This document shows positions 15,873-23,742 of a stretch of 64,000 nt of DNA, in pieces. How positions within the stretch are numbered: position 1 is the first letter of the stretch; every line of letters begins with the position of its first letter. The notes below the pieces were generated by a model. It was not told the origin of the DNA and ran no database searches. It saw only the letters and a list, made by a program, of their open reading frames with translations. The position numbers and the translations under genes are program-made. The stretch spans positions 1 through 64,000 of the forward strand of contig JABTUW010000009.1 of the NCBI GenBank assembly GCA_015075185.1, read 5' to 3'. This DNA is from Anaerolineales bacterium (GTDB lineage: Bacteria; Chloroflexota; Anaerolineae; 4572-78; J111).

Positions 15873-16032
15873 GAAGTTCGTCAGCGTTGAAAAGCGCGAC
15901 CAGGTGCAAATCTGCCCTAACGGTCACCTGAAGGGACGCCGGCTTTTTCAAAGTCCGGCTATTACTCAGGCTGACCGGCGCAAGAGCTTTCGGCAGAAGA
16001 TGAGCAAGACCCGTTACAAATTCTTTACTTAA
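15826..16032 (+). CDS. FmdB-type zinc ribbon protein
   Basis: 68 residues from ATG 15826 (GAGGAG upstream). Starts 'MALYQYQCSECQETFEKF' like the FmdB regulatory family: a C8-x2-C11 pair followed by 'CPNGH', where the second knuckle has Cys and His instead of CPxC. The tail is basic. Members are small zinc proteins of uncertain regulatory function. It overlaps the previous gene by 47 bases. Confidence 0.75.
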   Translation: MALYQYQCSECQETFEKFVSVEKRDQVQICPNGHLKGRRLFQSPAITQADRRKSFRQKMSKTRYKFFT

Positions 16033-16048
16033 TTCCACGTGGAAACCT

Positions 16049-16462
16049 ATGGCCCATACGACAACTCCCCCCGCCGTCATTATCAAGGTTGCCCGTGAGC
16101 AGCACGGCTATCCGCCCTCAAAGGCAATCTGCCCATGGTGTGGTAAGCCGGGGGCAACTCAACCCCATCACTGGCTGCTGAAGCGTAGTGCCGCCGTGCC
16201 GCCCAAAGCGCTGCACGACCCGCGCAACATTGTCTTACTTCATTACCGCTGCCACGATCTTTATGGTCAAATTGAGGCAATGGTGCAGCGGTGCTACCAT
16301 CACAAAATCAAAAAGCTGTTCTATCAAGAAGGCCGGCCCACACTTTCGGGCCGGCCTAATAATATCATCGGCTGGATTGAACAGTTGCGGGCAAGGAGTC
16401 TACTTGTCCATGTCCCAATCCTGCCCGTTTTAGATGAACGGGAGGAAAAACTATGTAGCTAA
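16049..16462 (+). CDS. HNH-like nuclease / zinc-binding protein
   Basis: 137 residues. 'CPWCGK', 'PHHWLLKRS' and 'NIVLLHYRCHDLYGQ' follow the usual order of an HNH fold: Cys pair, catalytic HH, and a final Asn-x8-H. Small HNH proteins of this kind accompany phage terminases or mobile DNA. An attC-like site begins right at its 3' end, so the cassette array was inserted just behind it. A TTCCACGTGGAA palindrome sits 5 bases before the start. Confidence 0.65.
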   Translation: MAHTTTPPAVIIKVAREQHGYPPSKAICPWCGKPGATQPHHWLLKRSAAVPPKALHDPRNIVLLHYRCHDLYGQIEAMVQRCYHHKIKKLFYQEGRPTLSGRPNNIIGWIEQLRARSLLVHVPILPVLDEREEKLCS

Positions 16463-16577
16463 CGCCCTGCCGATAACCGGCGGCCAAATAGCCACCCACG
16501 TAAACATACTTCACAGTGCCTAACTAAACTTCGTTTGATGATGGCTGCGGGCCGTCCGGTTCATTGGCTTGTTGGGC
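16457..16577 (-). other. attC-like site 1 (left end of cassette array)
   Basis: Read on the minus strand it opens with GCCCAAC (16577-16571), 14 bases after the stop of the cassette gene 16592-17419. Inner arms GCCGATAACC (16470-16479) and GGTTCATTGGC (16558-16568) can pair with one bulged base. The left boundary is uncertain: AGCTAAC at 16456-16462 gives a length like the other sites; GCCTAAC at 16518-16524 gives 60 bp. Confidence 0.6.
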
Positions 16578-16591
16578 CGCGCCTGGGGTCA

Positions 16592-17419
16592 CTATGCCTT
16601 ACAGACTTTACATTCACGAACTAGCCCATGAGGAGTTATACCATATTTGAACAGCCAAAATGTTACCCTATGAAAATCAGGAGCACAAACTTTGAAATAC
16701 TCCTGACTATTTTCTATCAGTTTTAATTCTGAACAGCCCACTCGATGTTGAATGACATAATTTAAGGGGGGTGCTACCGGCGCAAATAACACAAAACCAG
16801 AGGGATTTTCGGCCAGCCAAACCTCATAAACGGCTGGATCATCTTTCCGAAACTCTTTTATCCCTTCACTTTCAATGGTGTAGTTCTTAAAGGTGTCATA
16901 GCCAGGAGTAACAAAAATTGTGTCACACGTGGGGCAAGTTACGGCGTCATCTAGCTCCGAAATCGCTTCTCCGAAGGCAACTTTACCCCGGACGGCAACT
17001 AAGGCACTGAATAATGCCTTATATTCATAATCTTCCCAATCGAGTTCTAGACATTCAAGGACTAACTTTGGTATTTGTTTAAGGGCGTCAAAGTATGCTT
17101 CCCTGAGAAAGTCAGGGATTGGAGGAGCTTTATCAAGATGGCGATTGATTTCAATGGTCCCCACCAAACTAATATGATGAATTCTTTCTCTGATTGGTTT
17201 GGTGACAGCAATGCTAACGATGTGGGGCACAGCCGCATAAGAGGCAGTATCAACATCTCTTTGATGATATAAGGAACTCCACAACGCGCCCCAAGGCGGG
17301 GAGTTATATTTCTCTGGTGGCGGGGCTGTTTTTAACTGTCTGAGTAATGATGGAATGTCGGAAGCTTGACCATATACATGATGCAATTCTGACCACTTGG
17401 GACTGTCTAATGGAAGCAT
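16592..17419 (-). CDS. Cassette gene, hypothetical protein
   Basis: 275 residues. The start 'LDSPKWSELHHVYGQASDIP' and 'WSSLYHQRDVDTASYAAVPHIV' look like a widespread bacterial family of unknown function; the region about 160 contains 'CPTCD' and the end 'CKVCKA', possible metal ligands. AT-richer than the flanking element genes. It is the third gene in reading order of a cassette array: attC 2 lies just upstream and attC 1 just downstream, the arrangement of an integron gene cassette. Function unknown. Confidence 0.7.
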   Translation of the reverse strand: MLPLDSPKWSELHHVYGQASDIPSLLRQLKTAPPPEKYNSPPWGALWSSLYHQRDVDTASYAAVPHIVSIAVTKPIRERIHHISLVGTIEINRHLDKAPPIPDFLREAYFDALKQIPKLVLECLELDWEDYEYKALFSALVAVRGKVAFGEAISELDDAVTCPTCDTIFVTPGYDTFKNYTIESEGIKEFRKDDPAVYEVWLAENPSGFVLFAPVAPPLNYVIQHRVGCSELKLIENSQEYFKVCAPDFHRVTFWLFKYGITPHGLVRECKVCKA

Positions 17420-17483
17420 AACCTATTCCACATTGCTAACTGACTACGAGGATTACTTTCGTTTAAGTATTGTTACAACAGCG

Positions 17484-17610
17484 GCCCAACGCCCTCCGCT
17501 TCACCCGCCTGCGGGTGGGCAAGATAAGCGACAATTTAAGATGATGTTGCCAGCAAAATCAGGTTGTAAAACCGACTGGTAGCAGGTCGGCGTGGAAGCG
17601 GTGGTTAGGC
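17484..17610 (-). other. attC site 2 (127 bp)
   Basis: Bounded by GCCCAAC (17484-17490) and GTTAGGC (17604-17610), the canonical core sites of integron attC elements. Inner arms CCTCCGCTT (17493-17501) and AAGCGGTGG (17596-17604) pair with one mismatch. It is about 80% identical over its full length to attC 3 by eye and of equal length. Confidence 0.85.
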
Positions 17611-17704
17611 GCGGCCTCATTTACCAGCACGTTTGCCCCCTGAAACAAACCCAATTTAACGATAGAATTTACCTTGCTAAAATCTAACTGCTTTCTTGAT
17701 CGTT

Positions 17705-18304
17705 TTATTTTGTCAAAGCTGGCTCAAATCGTACCCACTCAGAAACCCATTGCTCCAACCACTCTTTGGCTTTCTCAGAAATATATATATACCCTACTGT
17801 TTTAGCTCTGAACCAATCCGTTCCATCCCAACTTGATAACAATACATAAATGTTAGCATCCCAAGAATTGGACCCTACTTGTACCCGTTCAACTTCCGCA
17901 TGCTCTTGTAACTGTAATTCCCATAAGTGGCCTATTTCTTCTGCCAATTGAGGTGAATGAGGTCTGGCAAGGATGTAATCTTCTGGCTCACCTGTTTCGG
18001 GATACTCAGGCGGTTCATTCGCCGTCCTGTTCCATTTTTCCCATTCAAAACGAACAATATGAGCTTTAATTACAGGTTGAAAATTGAAACCTGATAAACC
18101 GGACTTTTCTAGTTGTTGCTTAAAAGCATCCGTTACTACGATTTCACTAATTCCACTTTTTGTTATAGGAGGAACAAAGGGGCCAGTTCTTGCAAGTTGA
18201 AGCAATCCATTTTTTCGGTCGAGATGTGAAGTCATCCCGGACAATAAAATGTCGCCATAATCTCCCCACGGCATTTCGGCATTTTGCAAAATATAAATAG
18301 TCAT
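17705..18304 (-). CDS. Cassette gene, hypothetical protein
   Basis: 199 residues; starts 46 bases after attC 3 in reading direction and is followed after about 95 bases by attC 2. Soluble, Trp- and Glu-rich, no domain recognised. Base composition is distinctly AT-richer than the element around it. As a cassette gene it was probably captured independently of its neighbours. Confidence 0.65.
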   Translation of the reverse strand: MTIYILQNAEMPWGDYGDILLSGMTSHLDRKNGLLQLARTGPFVPPITKSGISEIVVTDAFKQQLEKSGLSGFNFQPVIKAHIVRFEWEKWNRTANEPPEYPETGEPEDYILARPHSPQLAEEIGHLWELQLQEHAEVERVQVGSNSWDANIYVLLSSWDGTDWFRAKTVGYIYISEKAKEWLEQWVSEWVRFEPALTK

Positions 18305-18350
18305 TGTGTATTTCTTTAGGTGAAGTTGAGTTTACTTCATTTATGCGAGC

Positions 18351-18477
18351 GCCTAACGCCCTCCGCTTCACCCGCCTGCGGGTCGGCAAGATGAGCGACA
18401 ATTTAAGATGACTTGGCTGGCAAAGTCAGGTGGCAAACCCGACTGGTAGCAGGTCGGCGTGCAAGCGGTGGTTAGAG
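18351..18477 (-). other. attC site 3 (127 bp)
   Basis: Bounded by GCCTAAC (18351-18357) and GTTAGAG (18471-18477); inner arms CCTCCGCTT and AAGCGGTGG pair as in attC 2. The same length and close similarity to attC 2 indicate a common, lineage-specific attC family. Confidence 0.85.
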
Positions 18478-18514
18478 CGCATTTTCACTCAAAGTCTGTC
18501 TTCTTTCAGTGGGG

Positions 18515-18871
18515 TCATAAATCAAAGTGGTCTTTCCAATACCCGTTTATCATTACTACCGCAACAACTACCAATACTATTAGCCCTGCCACAAAACTGG
18601 CTGCAACGAATTGCCCCGCTAAAACAAAAGGATACAACTTAACCATACCCAATCCGATGACAAAAATGATAAAGGAATAGCTAACGGTTCTATTCCAGAA
18701 TTTGAGCATCTTTGGCGGTTTTAAGTTGGGATCACGTATTTTTTGCCAGACGTAATGAACGGTTCTCCAGCGGTGTCGCTCAGCTACGATGGCTGCTAGA
18801 ACCAATACCAGTATTATACTGCTTAGGCAGATCAAACCTCCCCAATCCATAGGTCCTATATTTCTCAACAA
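18515..18871 (-). CDS. Cassette gene, three-helix membrane protein
   Basis: 118 residues with hydrophobic segments at about 10-28, 60-78 and 84-108, so an inner-membrane protein with a short basic loop between the first two. No family known. First gene of the leftward cassette array; attC 3 follows its stop by 38 bases. Small membrane proteins are common in cassettes and sometimes toxin-antitoxin or defence related, but nothing here proves that. Confidence 0.6.
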   Translation of the reverse strand: MLRNIGPMDWGGLICLSSIILVLVLAAIVAERHRWRTVHYVWQKIRDPNLKPPKMLKFWNRTVSYSFIIFVIGLGMVKLYPFVLAGQFVAASFVAGLIVLVVVAVVMINGYWKDHFDL

Positions 18872-18952
18872 CGGAAAAATGTCTTGAAAAGATGAGAACG
18901 TATTCTCTCTACTCTACCTACTTCAATAATTCGAGGACTTGTATTACAAAGT

Positions 18953-19016
18953 GCGCTCTAACAATTATTAGTCCGCAGGTACGGCTATTAATGCATTAAT
19001 AGCCGTTCGTTCAGCT
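18953..19016 (-). other. Possible attI/attC half-site and 26-bp palindrome at right end of array
   Basis: GCGCTCTAAC (18953-18962) reads GTTAGAGCGC on the minus strand, identical to the core sequence at 18471-18480. It is followed by a perfect 26-bp palindrome (ACGGCTATTAATG at 18981-18993 and its complement to 19006). The half-site marks where the first cassette joins the element; only one core site is clear, so it may be an attI-like or decayed attC site. The rest of 18872-19100 shows no gene. Confidence 0.5.
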
Positions 19017-19102
19017 TTTATTTGTTCCATTTTATCACAATCTTCGCTTAGTTTCAACGGGCAAAAATTAAAAATAGCGGCAACGGATAGCAGTCAACAG
19101 GT

Positions 19103-19138
19103 AGCCCCTCTTCCACGCGGAAGGGGGGCTTTTTTATT
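19103..19138 (+). terminator. Intrinsic terminator
   Basis: AGCCCCTCTTCC pairs with GGAAGGGGGGCT (4-base loop) followed by TTTTTTA. It isolates the radC operon from upstream transcription; the gene at 19162 starts 24 bases later with AAAGGAGG as ribosome site. Confidence 0.75.
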
Positions 19139-19161
19139 TCCCTCAAAAGAAAGGAGGCTTT

Positions 19162-19401
19162 ATGCCACAACTTATCGAGTATCCGGCCTGGGTCGGGCAG
19201 GTCAATGCCGAGCTGTCCCGGCTCAGCGCCGGCCTGTTCAGCGCCCAGGATTTTGATTATCCCTGGATCGAGAAGTTCATGGCCGATGTGCCGGCCGCGG
19301 ACGCGGCCCAGGAGGCGCTGCGGGCCGATGGCTTCGTCGTCGAGCGGCTGCCGGCGCCGATCATGCAGGAGTTGGGAGGTGCGCCATGCCCGACCGCATA
19401 G
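19162..19401 (+). CDS. Small acidic hypothetical protein
   Basis: 79 residues from ATG 19162 with strong RBS AAAGGAGG. No domain recognised. Its end overlaps radC by 16 bases, so it is translated with RadC and probably functions in the same process. Confidence 0.55.
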   Translation: MPQLIEYPAWVGQVNAELSRLSAGLFSAQDFDYPWIEKFMADVPAADAAQEALRADGFVVERLPAPIMQELGGAPCPTA

Positions 19402-20078
19402 CCGAGATCAGTTTGCCTTACGCGGCCCGGCCGATCCGGCGCATCGAGCGCGTGCCGCTGGCCGATCTGGACGTGAAAGAGCTGCTGGCGGTGTTGATCG
19501 GCGGGGCCTATGCCACCTCGGACGCCAGCCAGTTGCTGGAAAATCTGGGCGGCAGCCTGACCACGCTTTACGCCACGCCCCTGGCCGAACTGGCCCGCGA
19601 TTACGACGGCATCGGCGAGCTGACGGCCAAGCGCATCCTGGCCGCGCTGGAGCTGGGCCGGCGCATGCTCCTGTACCATACCCGGGAGCAGATCAACAGC
19701 AACCACCAGGCCGCGGCCTATTTTATGGCTGCCGGCCTGGGAACGCTGGAACAGGAGGAGCTGTGGGTGCTCAACCTCGACACCAAGAACCGGGTCAAAC
19801 GCCTGTCCAAAGTCTACAAGGGCAACGTCAACAGCTCGATTATCCGCCCGGCCGAGGTCCTGCGCGATGCGGTCCGGCTCAACGCCGGGGCGATCATCAT
19901 GGCCCACAACCACCCCTCCGCTGATGTCACCCCCTCGCCGGAAGATGTCCAGGTGACCCGCTCCATCGTCGAGGCCGGCCGTTATTTTCACATTGACGTG
20001 CTGGATCACCTGATCGTTGGCCCCTACGACCTCTACGTTTCCCTCAAGGAGCGCGGCCTGGGTTTTGAAAGTCAATGA
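19386..20078 (+). CDS. radC: RadC-family JAB domain protein
   Basis: 230 residues, normal length. A helix-hairpin-helix-like N-terminus ('YDGIGELTAKRILAALEL', about 73-90) precedes the JAB/MPN domain (about 105-228). The metal motif reads 'HNHPSADVTPSPED' with H174, H176 and D187; the usual Gly of HNHPSG is Ala. RadC-like proteins are very common on plasmids, ICEs and phages, often next to anti-restriction genes; their biochemical role is unsettled. Followed by small uncharacterised genes of the same strand. Confidence 0.9.
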   Translation: MPDRIAEISLPYAARPIRRIERVPLADLDVKELLAVLIGGAYATSDASQLLENLGGSLTTLYATPLAELARDYDGIGELTAKRILAALELGRRMLLYHTREQINSNHQAAAYFMAAGLGTLEQEELWVLNLDTKNRVKRLSKVYKGNVNSSIIRPAEVLRDAVRLNAGAIIMAHNHPSADVTPSPEDVQVTRSIVEAGRYFHIDVLDHLIVGPYDLYVSLKERGLGFESQ

Positions 20079-20148
20079 ACATTTGTCCAGATTTTAGTGA
20101 CATAAGTCACTGTCATAACCCCGGCAACTGCGGTAAAATGCTCGCGTA

Positions 20149-20328
20149 ATGTGCGTGCGACAGAGTAAAACCATCACAATCGAACTGGATGAACGGGAGG
20201 CGATGCTGCTATTTGGGATGATCCACCAGACGGCCGCCGGGTTGCCCCGGGGGCTGCGATCATACCATGACTGGAGCGGCCTCCTGGTCCGGCTGGCCAA
20301 TGGCCTGCTGGGCCTGTATCGGTCATAG
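20149..20328 (+). CDS. Short hypothetical protein (59 aa)
   Basis: ATG 20149 to TAG 20328. N-terminal 'KTITIELDEREAMLLFGMI' looks like a beta strand followed by a helix, similar in style to small phage regulators, but no family is recognised. No strong ribosome site. It fills an otherwise empty 270-base gap on the operon strand. Confidence 0.45.
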   Translation: MCVRQSKTITIELDEREAMLLFGMIHQTAAGLPRGLRSYHDWSGLLVRLANGLLGLYRS

Positions 20329-20349
20329 ACGGGAAAGGGCCGAATAGGG

Positions 20350-20754
20350 GTGGATGATTTTCAGGCGCTGCTGAATGAAATCAGCCGCCACCAGGTCGCC
20401 GCAGGCGACTCCGAACCTTCAAATTACGAGAAGTTCCTGGACGCGATCCTCAAGGGGAAACACCCGCCTTTCTGTGAGCTGGTCTGGACCGGCGAGGCGT
20501 TTCACATCGTCTTACAGCTTCATTTCCAGAGAGCGCCCCAGATCGCCGGCGCGCTTGAGCCAAGAGCCGAAGCGTACCGGCGCAAAGCCTGGCGCAGTTT
20601 CAGGAAGGTTAGACCGGATAAGCAGCGGTTGATGCAGATACGAGTGACCATTAAGGATTATCTGCCGGTCACGGCCGAAATCTCCGTCGCTCCGGAAGCG
20701 GCCGGGCTTTTCCGGCTGGAAACGACCCAGCTCACCGAGTTCCAAAACCCCTAA
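20350..20754 (+). CDS. Hypothetical protein
   Basis: 134 residues from GTG 20350. Mixed alpha/beta composition with a basic stretch at about 70-100. No known family. It is followed by the third palindrome and a terminator, so it closes this transcription unit. Confidence 0.55.
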   Translation: MDDFQALLNEISRHQVAAGDSEPSNYEKFLDAILKGKHPPFCELVWTGEAFHIVLQLHFQRAPQIAGALEPRAEAYRRKAWRSFRKVRPDKQRLMQIRVTIKDYLPVTAEISVAPEAAGLFRLETTQLTEFQNP

Positions 20755-20772
20755 TTTCTGGGGTGCAAAAAT

Positions 20773-20788
20773 TTCCCCAATTGGGGAA
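20773..20788. promoter_or_regulatory. Palindrome copy 3 (TTCCCCAATTGGGGAA)
   Basis: Third exact copy of the 16-bp palindrome (also 4810-4825 and 10279-10294). It lies in the 246-base gap 20755-21000, which otherwise contains a terminator and probable promoter sequence. Confidence 0.5.
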
Positions 20789-20902
20789 TAATAACCTTGT
20801 GTACACCCCAGGGGTGGGCGAAGCGCTCTCCCCTTTAGGGGGATGTTACCAATCGCATTTAGAACAACGACCTGTTCAATCTGATCCAGCTCCAGAGCGA
20901 AG

Positions 20903-20945
20903 AACGCGCGGAGCGGCCCAAGTGGCTGCTCCGCGCGTTTTGTTT
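20903..20945 (+). terminator. Strong intrinsic terminator
   Basis: AACGCGCGGAGC (20903-20914) pairs perfectly with GCTCCGCGCGTT (20928-20939), then TTTGTTTT. It ends the radC unit. Confidence 0.8.
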
Positions 20946-21000
20946 TCGCGCTTCGCGCACCCGAAGGGGTGTATCCGATTTACACCAAGGAGACGACCGA

Positions 21001-21288
21001 ATGACCCCGACCACGATGCCTCAGAGTACCCGAAGGGGTACGACGACGATCCGAAAATGCCAGCGCTGCCAGGCCAGCGACACCCCTCTCAGGCTGAAAG
21101 ATTCCCTGACCGTTTGGCACGAGGGCCTGGCCACCCCCCGCCAGCTCAACACCTACGAGTGCGTGGACCGCAAAGCCTGCTCGGAGCGGATCAACGAGGC
21201 CAGTCATTTCGTCAAGGAGAACGAGTTGTGGACCAACTACCGCCGTGAGTGCCGGCCCCGCCGCTACACCCCCCCATTACTGGAATGA
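21001..21288 (+). CDS. Small putative zinc-binding protein
   Basis: 95 residues; 'KCQRCQAS' near 20 and 'YECVDRKACSERI' near 55 supply four Cys that could form a zinc ribbon. Start preceded by AAGGAGACGACCGA. No named family. It overlaps the next gene by 44 bases in another frame. Function unknown. Confidence 0.5.
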   Translation: MTPTTMPQSTRRGTTTIRKCQRCQASDTPLRLKDSLTVWHEGLATPRQLNTYECVDRKACSERINEASHFVKENELWTNYRRECRPRRYTPPLLE

Positions 21289-21514
21289 CGGCCACCGCCT
21301 GACCTTCGCCATCGCCCAGGCCCTGTTTCAACAGGCCGGGATGACCCTGGAGAAAGGCCGGAAAGATTTCCCCCAAGGGCTGAAATCCGGCTACATCATC
21401 AACCGCGAGTGGCGTTTTACCTCGCTGCTCGAAGCCATCAAGCTGATTGAAGATCAAAAGAAAGCTAAAAAGCCGCGCAACCCTTGCCGGCGTTATCAAT
21501 TCAAATCAAAATAA
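21245..21514 (+). CDS. Small hypothetical protein
   Basis: 89 residues if started at GTG 21245. The region from about residue 15 ('RLTFAIAQALFQQAGMTL') is helical and the end is very basic ('KKAKKPRNPCRRYQFKSK'), suggesting contact with nucleic acid. Start uncertain. Confidence 0.45.
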   Translation: MSAGPAATPPHYWNDGHRLTFAIAQALFQQAGMTLEKGRKDFPQGLKSGYIINREWRFTSLLEAIKLIEDQKKAKKPRNPCRRYQFKSK

Positions 21515-21534
21515 TTTATAACAGAGGAGTCCCA

Positions 21535-21903
21535 ATGATCTTAAAAACCCTCGAAGTCTCCCTGTCCAAAGAGGAGCGGCGCATCGTGGACGAACACGGC
21601 AACAGCGCCTCGACTTGGGCGCGGATCGGCTTCACCGTCGAACTGGAGGAGGGCGATTTGCCCGATCTGTGCATCAAGCAGATCAAGGGTGAAATCCAGC
21701 CCCAGATAGACGAGTGGCTGCTCAACCAGGGCGGCCTGATCCTGCCGCCAGGCCAGGCCGGCGACGAATACGCGCCCCATGCCGGCATCCCCGAGCTGGG
21801 CGAGCACGGTCTGATTGACGTGTTTGAAGGCGTTGAAATTGAACTCAGCGAGGTGCCGGACCTGCCGGCTGCCGATGCTGAGACTGATGAAATCCCACTA
21901 TAG
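21535..21903 (+). CDS. Acidic hypothetical protein
   Basis: 123 residues from ATG 21535 (AGAGGAG upstream). Starts with a beta-rich half and ends strongly acidic. No domain recognised. It lies 15 bases before the RecA/Sak4-like ATPase; a recombination accessory role is suggested only by position. Confidence 0.55.
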   Translation: MILKTLEVSLSKEERRIVDEHGNSASTWARIGFTVELEEGDLPDLCIKQIKGEIQPQIDEWLLNQGGLILPPGQAGDEYAPHAGIPELGEHGLIDVFEGVEIELSEVPDLPAADAETDEIPL

Positions 21904-21918
21904 AGAGAGGCAACGAAA

Positions 21919-23127
21919 ATGGCTAGAACAGTCCAAGCCCTGCCCATCGCGGGCAAATATCCCAAACCTATCGTGCATTGCACGGGCCGGCCCGAAACCG
22001 GCAAAACTCAGTTGGCGATCTCGTTCGCCCTCTGGCTGGCCGGGCTGACCGGCAAACCCAAAGTCTATGTGTGGCCCACGGACGGCCGGGAACATGAATA
22101 TGCCCAGGTCATCGGGACCGAGCATACCCTGGCCCCTAATGCCAACCCGCTCGACGTGTCGGCGGTGCAGGATGAAATCAACAGGGACCTGCGCAGCAAG
22201 GTCTTTGACCCGGTGGGCTTTTTCAGCGTGGACACCGTGACCCACATCTACCGCCAGGCTTCTTTGAGCAACCAGCTCAAGGGCATGACCGGCCAGGGCA
22301 GCAGTGGCCACTCGCTCAAAGCGGTGACGATGATGAACGTCGTGACCGTCGTCATGGCGGTCAACCTGCCGGCCTTTGTCATCACCCACGTCTACGACAA
22401 GAGCGATCATCAAAACCTCGAAAAGAAAGAGCAGCGGGAGTCCATTTCCGAGACGGAAGAAGCCCGCTGGAAGCTGGCCTATAATCTCAAGATCGAAACC
22501 GGCAAGGACGACAAGGGCTACTACGTCATCGTCCGTGAGTGCCGCGAGCGGCCCGGCCTGAAGCCCTTCAAGCTGCGCGATCCCGAAGGCGGCCTGTTCC
22601 GGACGATGCCGGAGCGGATCATGCGCGCGCTCTATGAGAAAGAGCGGCCGGCTGAAGAACCCAAAGGCTGGAAGGATTTCGGCCTGAACAAACCCTTCCC
22701 CGACACCGGCGAGCAGTTCAAGCAGAACGCAGTCCGCGAGATGCTGAATTTCTTTATCGAGGTGGATAGCATCAAGTTCTACGCCTTCGGCGATCCGGCC
22801 AAGCGCCCAACCAAGAAAAACGGCGATACCGGCATCAACGGCGCGCCTAACTATGCCCTGAACACCTATACCAAGGTGGCCGAGGAATATAAAGCGGCCG
22901 GTGGCAAGAAGCTGGGCGAGTTGACCGTAAAGCTGAAGGAAGCCACAGAGGAACGGGCGCAGCGTGCGGTGCAGGCGTACCTCACCCAGAAAGCCGAAGA
23001 AGCCGGCGAGCCGCTTCCCCCGCCGGTGGACGAGCTGGAAGCAGCCCCGGTGCAGCAGGGCCTGGACCTGGGTGTGCCGGCGACCGAAGGGAGTGCCGCC
23101 AGCGGCTACGGCGGTGGCGCGCTTTAA
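21919..23127 (+). CDS. RecA-like/Sak4-type AAA ATPase
   Basis: 402 residues. Walker A 'GRPETGKT' at 23-30, a Walker-B-like 'FFSVDTVTHIY' near 95, and a downstream region with 'SSGHSLKAVTMMNVVTVVM' match phage nucleotide-binding ATPases of the Sak4 type, single-strand annealing or recombination ATPases. The C-terminal 150 residues lack a recognised fold and end in a Gly/Ala-rich tail. With RusA, RadC and the DnaB-like helicase it completes an element-encoded recombination and replication set. A perfect terminator follows the stop. Confidence 0.75.
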   Translation: MARTVQALPIAGKYPKPIVHCTGRPETGKTQLAISFALWLAGLTGKPKVYVWPTDGREHEYAQVIGTEHTLAPNANPLDVSAVQDEINRDLRSKVFDPVGFFSVDTVTHIYRQASLSNQLKGMTGQGSSGHSLKAVTMMNVVTVVMAVNLPAFVITHVYDKSDHQNLEKKEQRESISETEEARWKLAYNLKIETGKDDKGYYVIVRECRERPGLKPFKLRDPEGGLFRTMPERIMRALYEKERPAEEPKGWKDFGLNKPFPDTGEQFKQNAVREMLNFFIEVDSIKFYAFGDPAKRPTKKNGDTGINGAPNYALNTYTKVAEEYKAAGGKKLGELTVKLKEATEERAQRAVQAYLTQKAEEAGEPLPPPVDELEAAPVQQGLDLGVPATEGSAASGYGGGAL

Positions 23128-23143
23128 GTCAAAGTGGGCTAAA

Positions 23144-23175
23144 ACAAAACTCGAGCAGGTCTGCTCGAGTTTTGT
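23144..23175. terminator. Perfect 14-bp stem terminator
   Basis: ACAAAACTCGAGCA (23144-23157), loop GGTC, and its exact complement 23162-23175; T-rich on both strands, so it may act in both directions. Confidence 0.8.
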
Positions 23176-23190
23176 ATGAGTATCCAATTA

Positions 23191-23245
23191 ATAAGCCCCT
23201 TCCGCGTCCCCCAAGGGGAGGCGAGGCGCGCTGGAAGGGGCTTAT
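23191..23245. repeat. Hairpin related to the one at 1230-1274
   Basis: ATAAGCCCCTTCC (23191-23203) pairs with GGAAGGGGCTTAT (23233-23245). The inner loop holds CGTCCCCCAAGGGGAGGCG, shared with the hairpin at 1230-1274, a recurrent structured element of this mobile DNA. Confidence 0.6.
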
Positions 23246-23288
23246 GGTAATAATGATTGTTAATTCGCCCCGATTGAATGAATTGCTG

Positions 23289-23317
23289 TTGACCGTGCGC
23301 ACAGTTGGTGATATACT
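23289..23317 (+). promoter_or_regulatory. Sigma-70-type promoter of a probably leaderless gene
   Basis: TTGACC (23289-23294), 17-base spacer, TATACT (23312-23317). Initiation is expected at about 23324, which is the A of the ATG of the next gene, so its mRNA is probably leaderless. Confidence 0.7.
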
Positions 23318-23323
23318 GGGGTT

Positions 23324-23473
23324 ATGAGACTTTCAAAAGCCCCCCAGTTCCTCAACCGATTGGGCGACCTAATTCGCCCCAGGGATGAGCAGGAGAAGCA
23401 GTTTGCTAATTTAGCTGCTTCGGTGGCGGCCATCGCGGCTTTTGTCGCTTTGCTGCTGTATTATCTGGCTTAA
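23324..23473 (+). CDS. Small single-pass membrane protein (49 aa)
   Basis: 49 residues: charged N-terminus and one hydrophobic segment at about 31-48 reaching the C-terminus. No ribosome binding site; the promoter just upstream places the transcript start at or next to the ATG. Its last 4 bases overlap the convergent membrane gene at 23470-23742. Function unknown; could be a small toxin-like or regulatory membrane peptide. Confidence 0.55.
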   Translation: MRLSKAPQFLNRLGDLIRPRDEQEKQFANLAASVAAIAAFVALLLYYLA

Positions 23474-23742
23474 TCCCAAAACCCCAGTAAGCGCGCAACC
23501 CACCAGACGATGCCGGCGGCGGCGCAGACGCCGGGCAGAACAATGAGCAGGCCCATGAGTGGGCCTGATTCGTCTTGGCCGATGGCGGTGAGCAGCCGGT
23601 AAGCCAGCAGGGCCAGGAGCATAGCGATCAGGCCGGCGGGGTAGGCCCATTCTGGCAGTAAGGCGGCCACGGCGAAGTAGGCGCTGGCAAAGTAGGCGGC
23701 GGCCAGGGTGAGAATGTAGAGCAGGATTCTGAGATAACGCAC
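23470..23742 (-). CDS. Three-helix membrane protein
   Basis: 90 residues with hydrophobic segments at about 5-28, 33-52 and 60-85. Starts at ATG 23742. No known family. Convergent with the small leaderless gene. The region 23743-23840 upstream should contain its promoter. Confidence 0.55.
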   Translation of the reverse strand: MRYLRILLYILTLAAAYFASAYFAVAALLPEWAYPAGLIAMLLALLAYRLLTAIGQDESGPLMGLLIVLPGVCAAAGIVWWVARLLGFWD

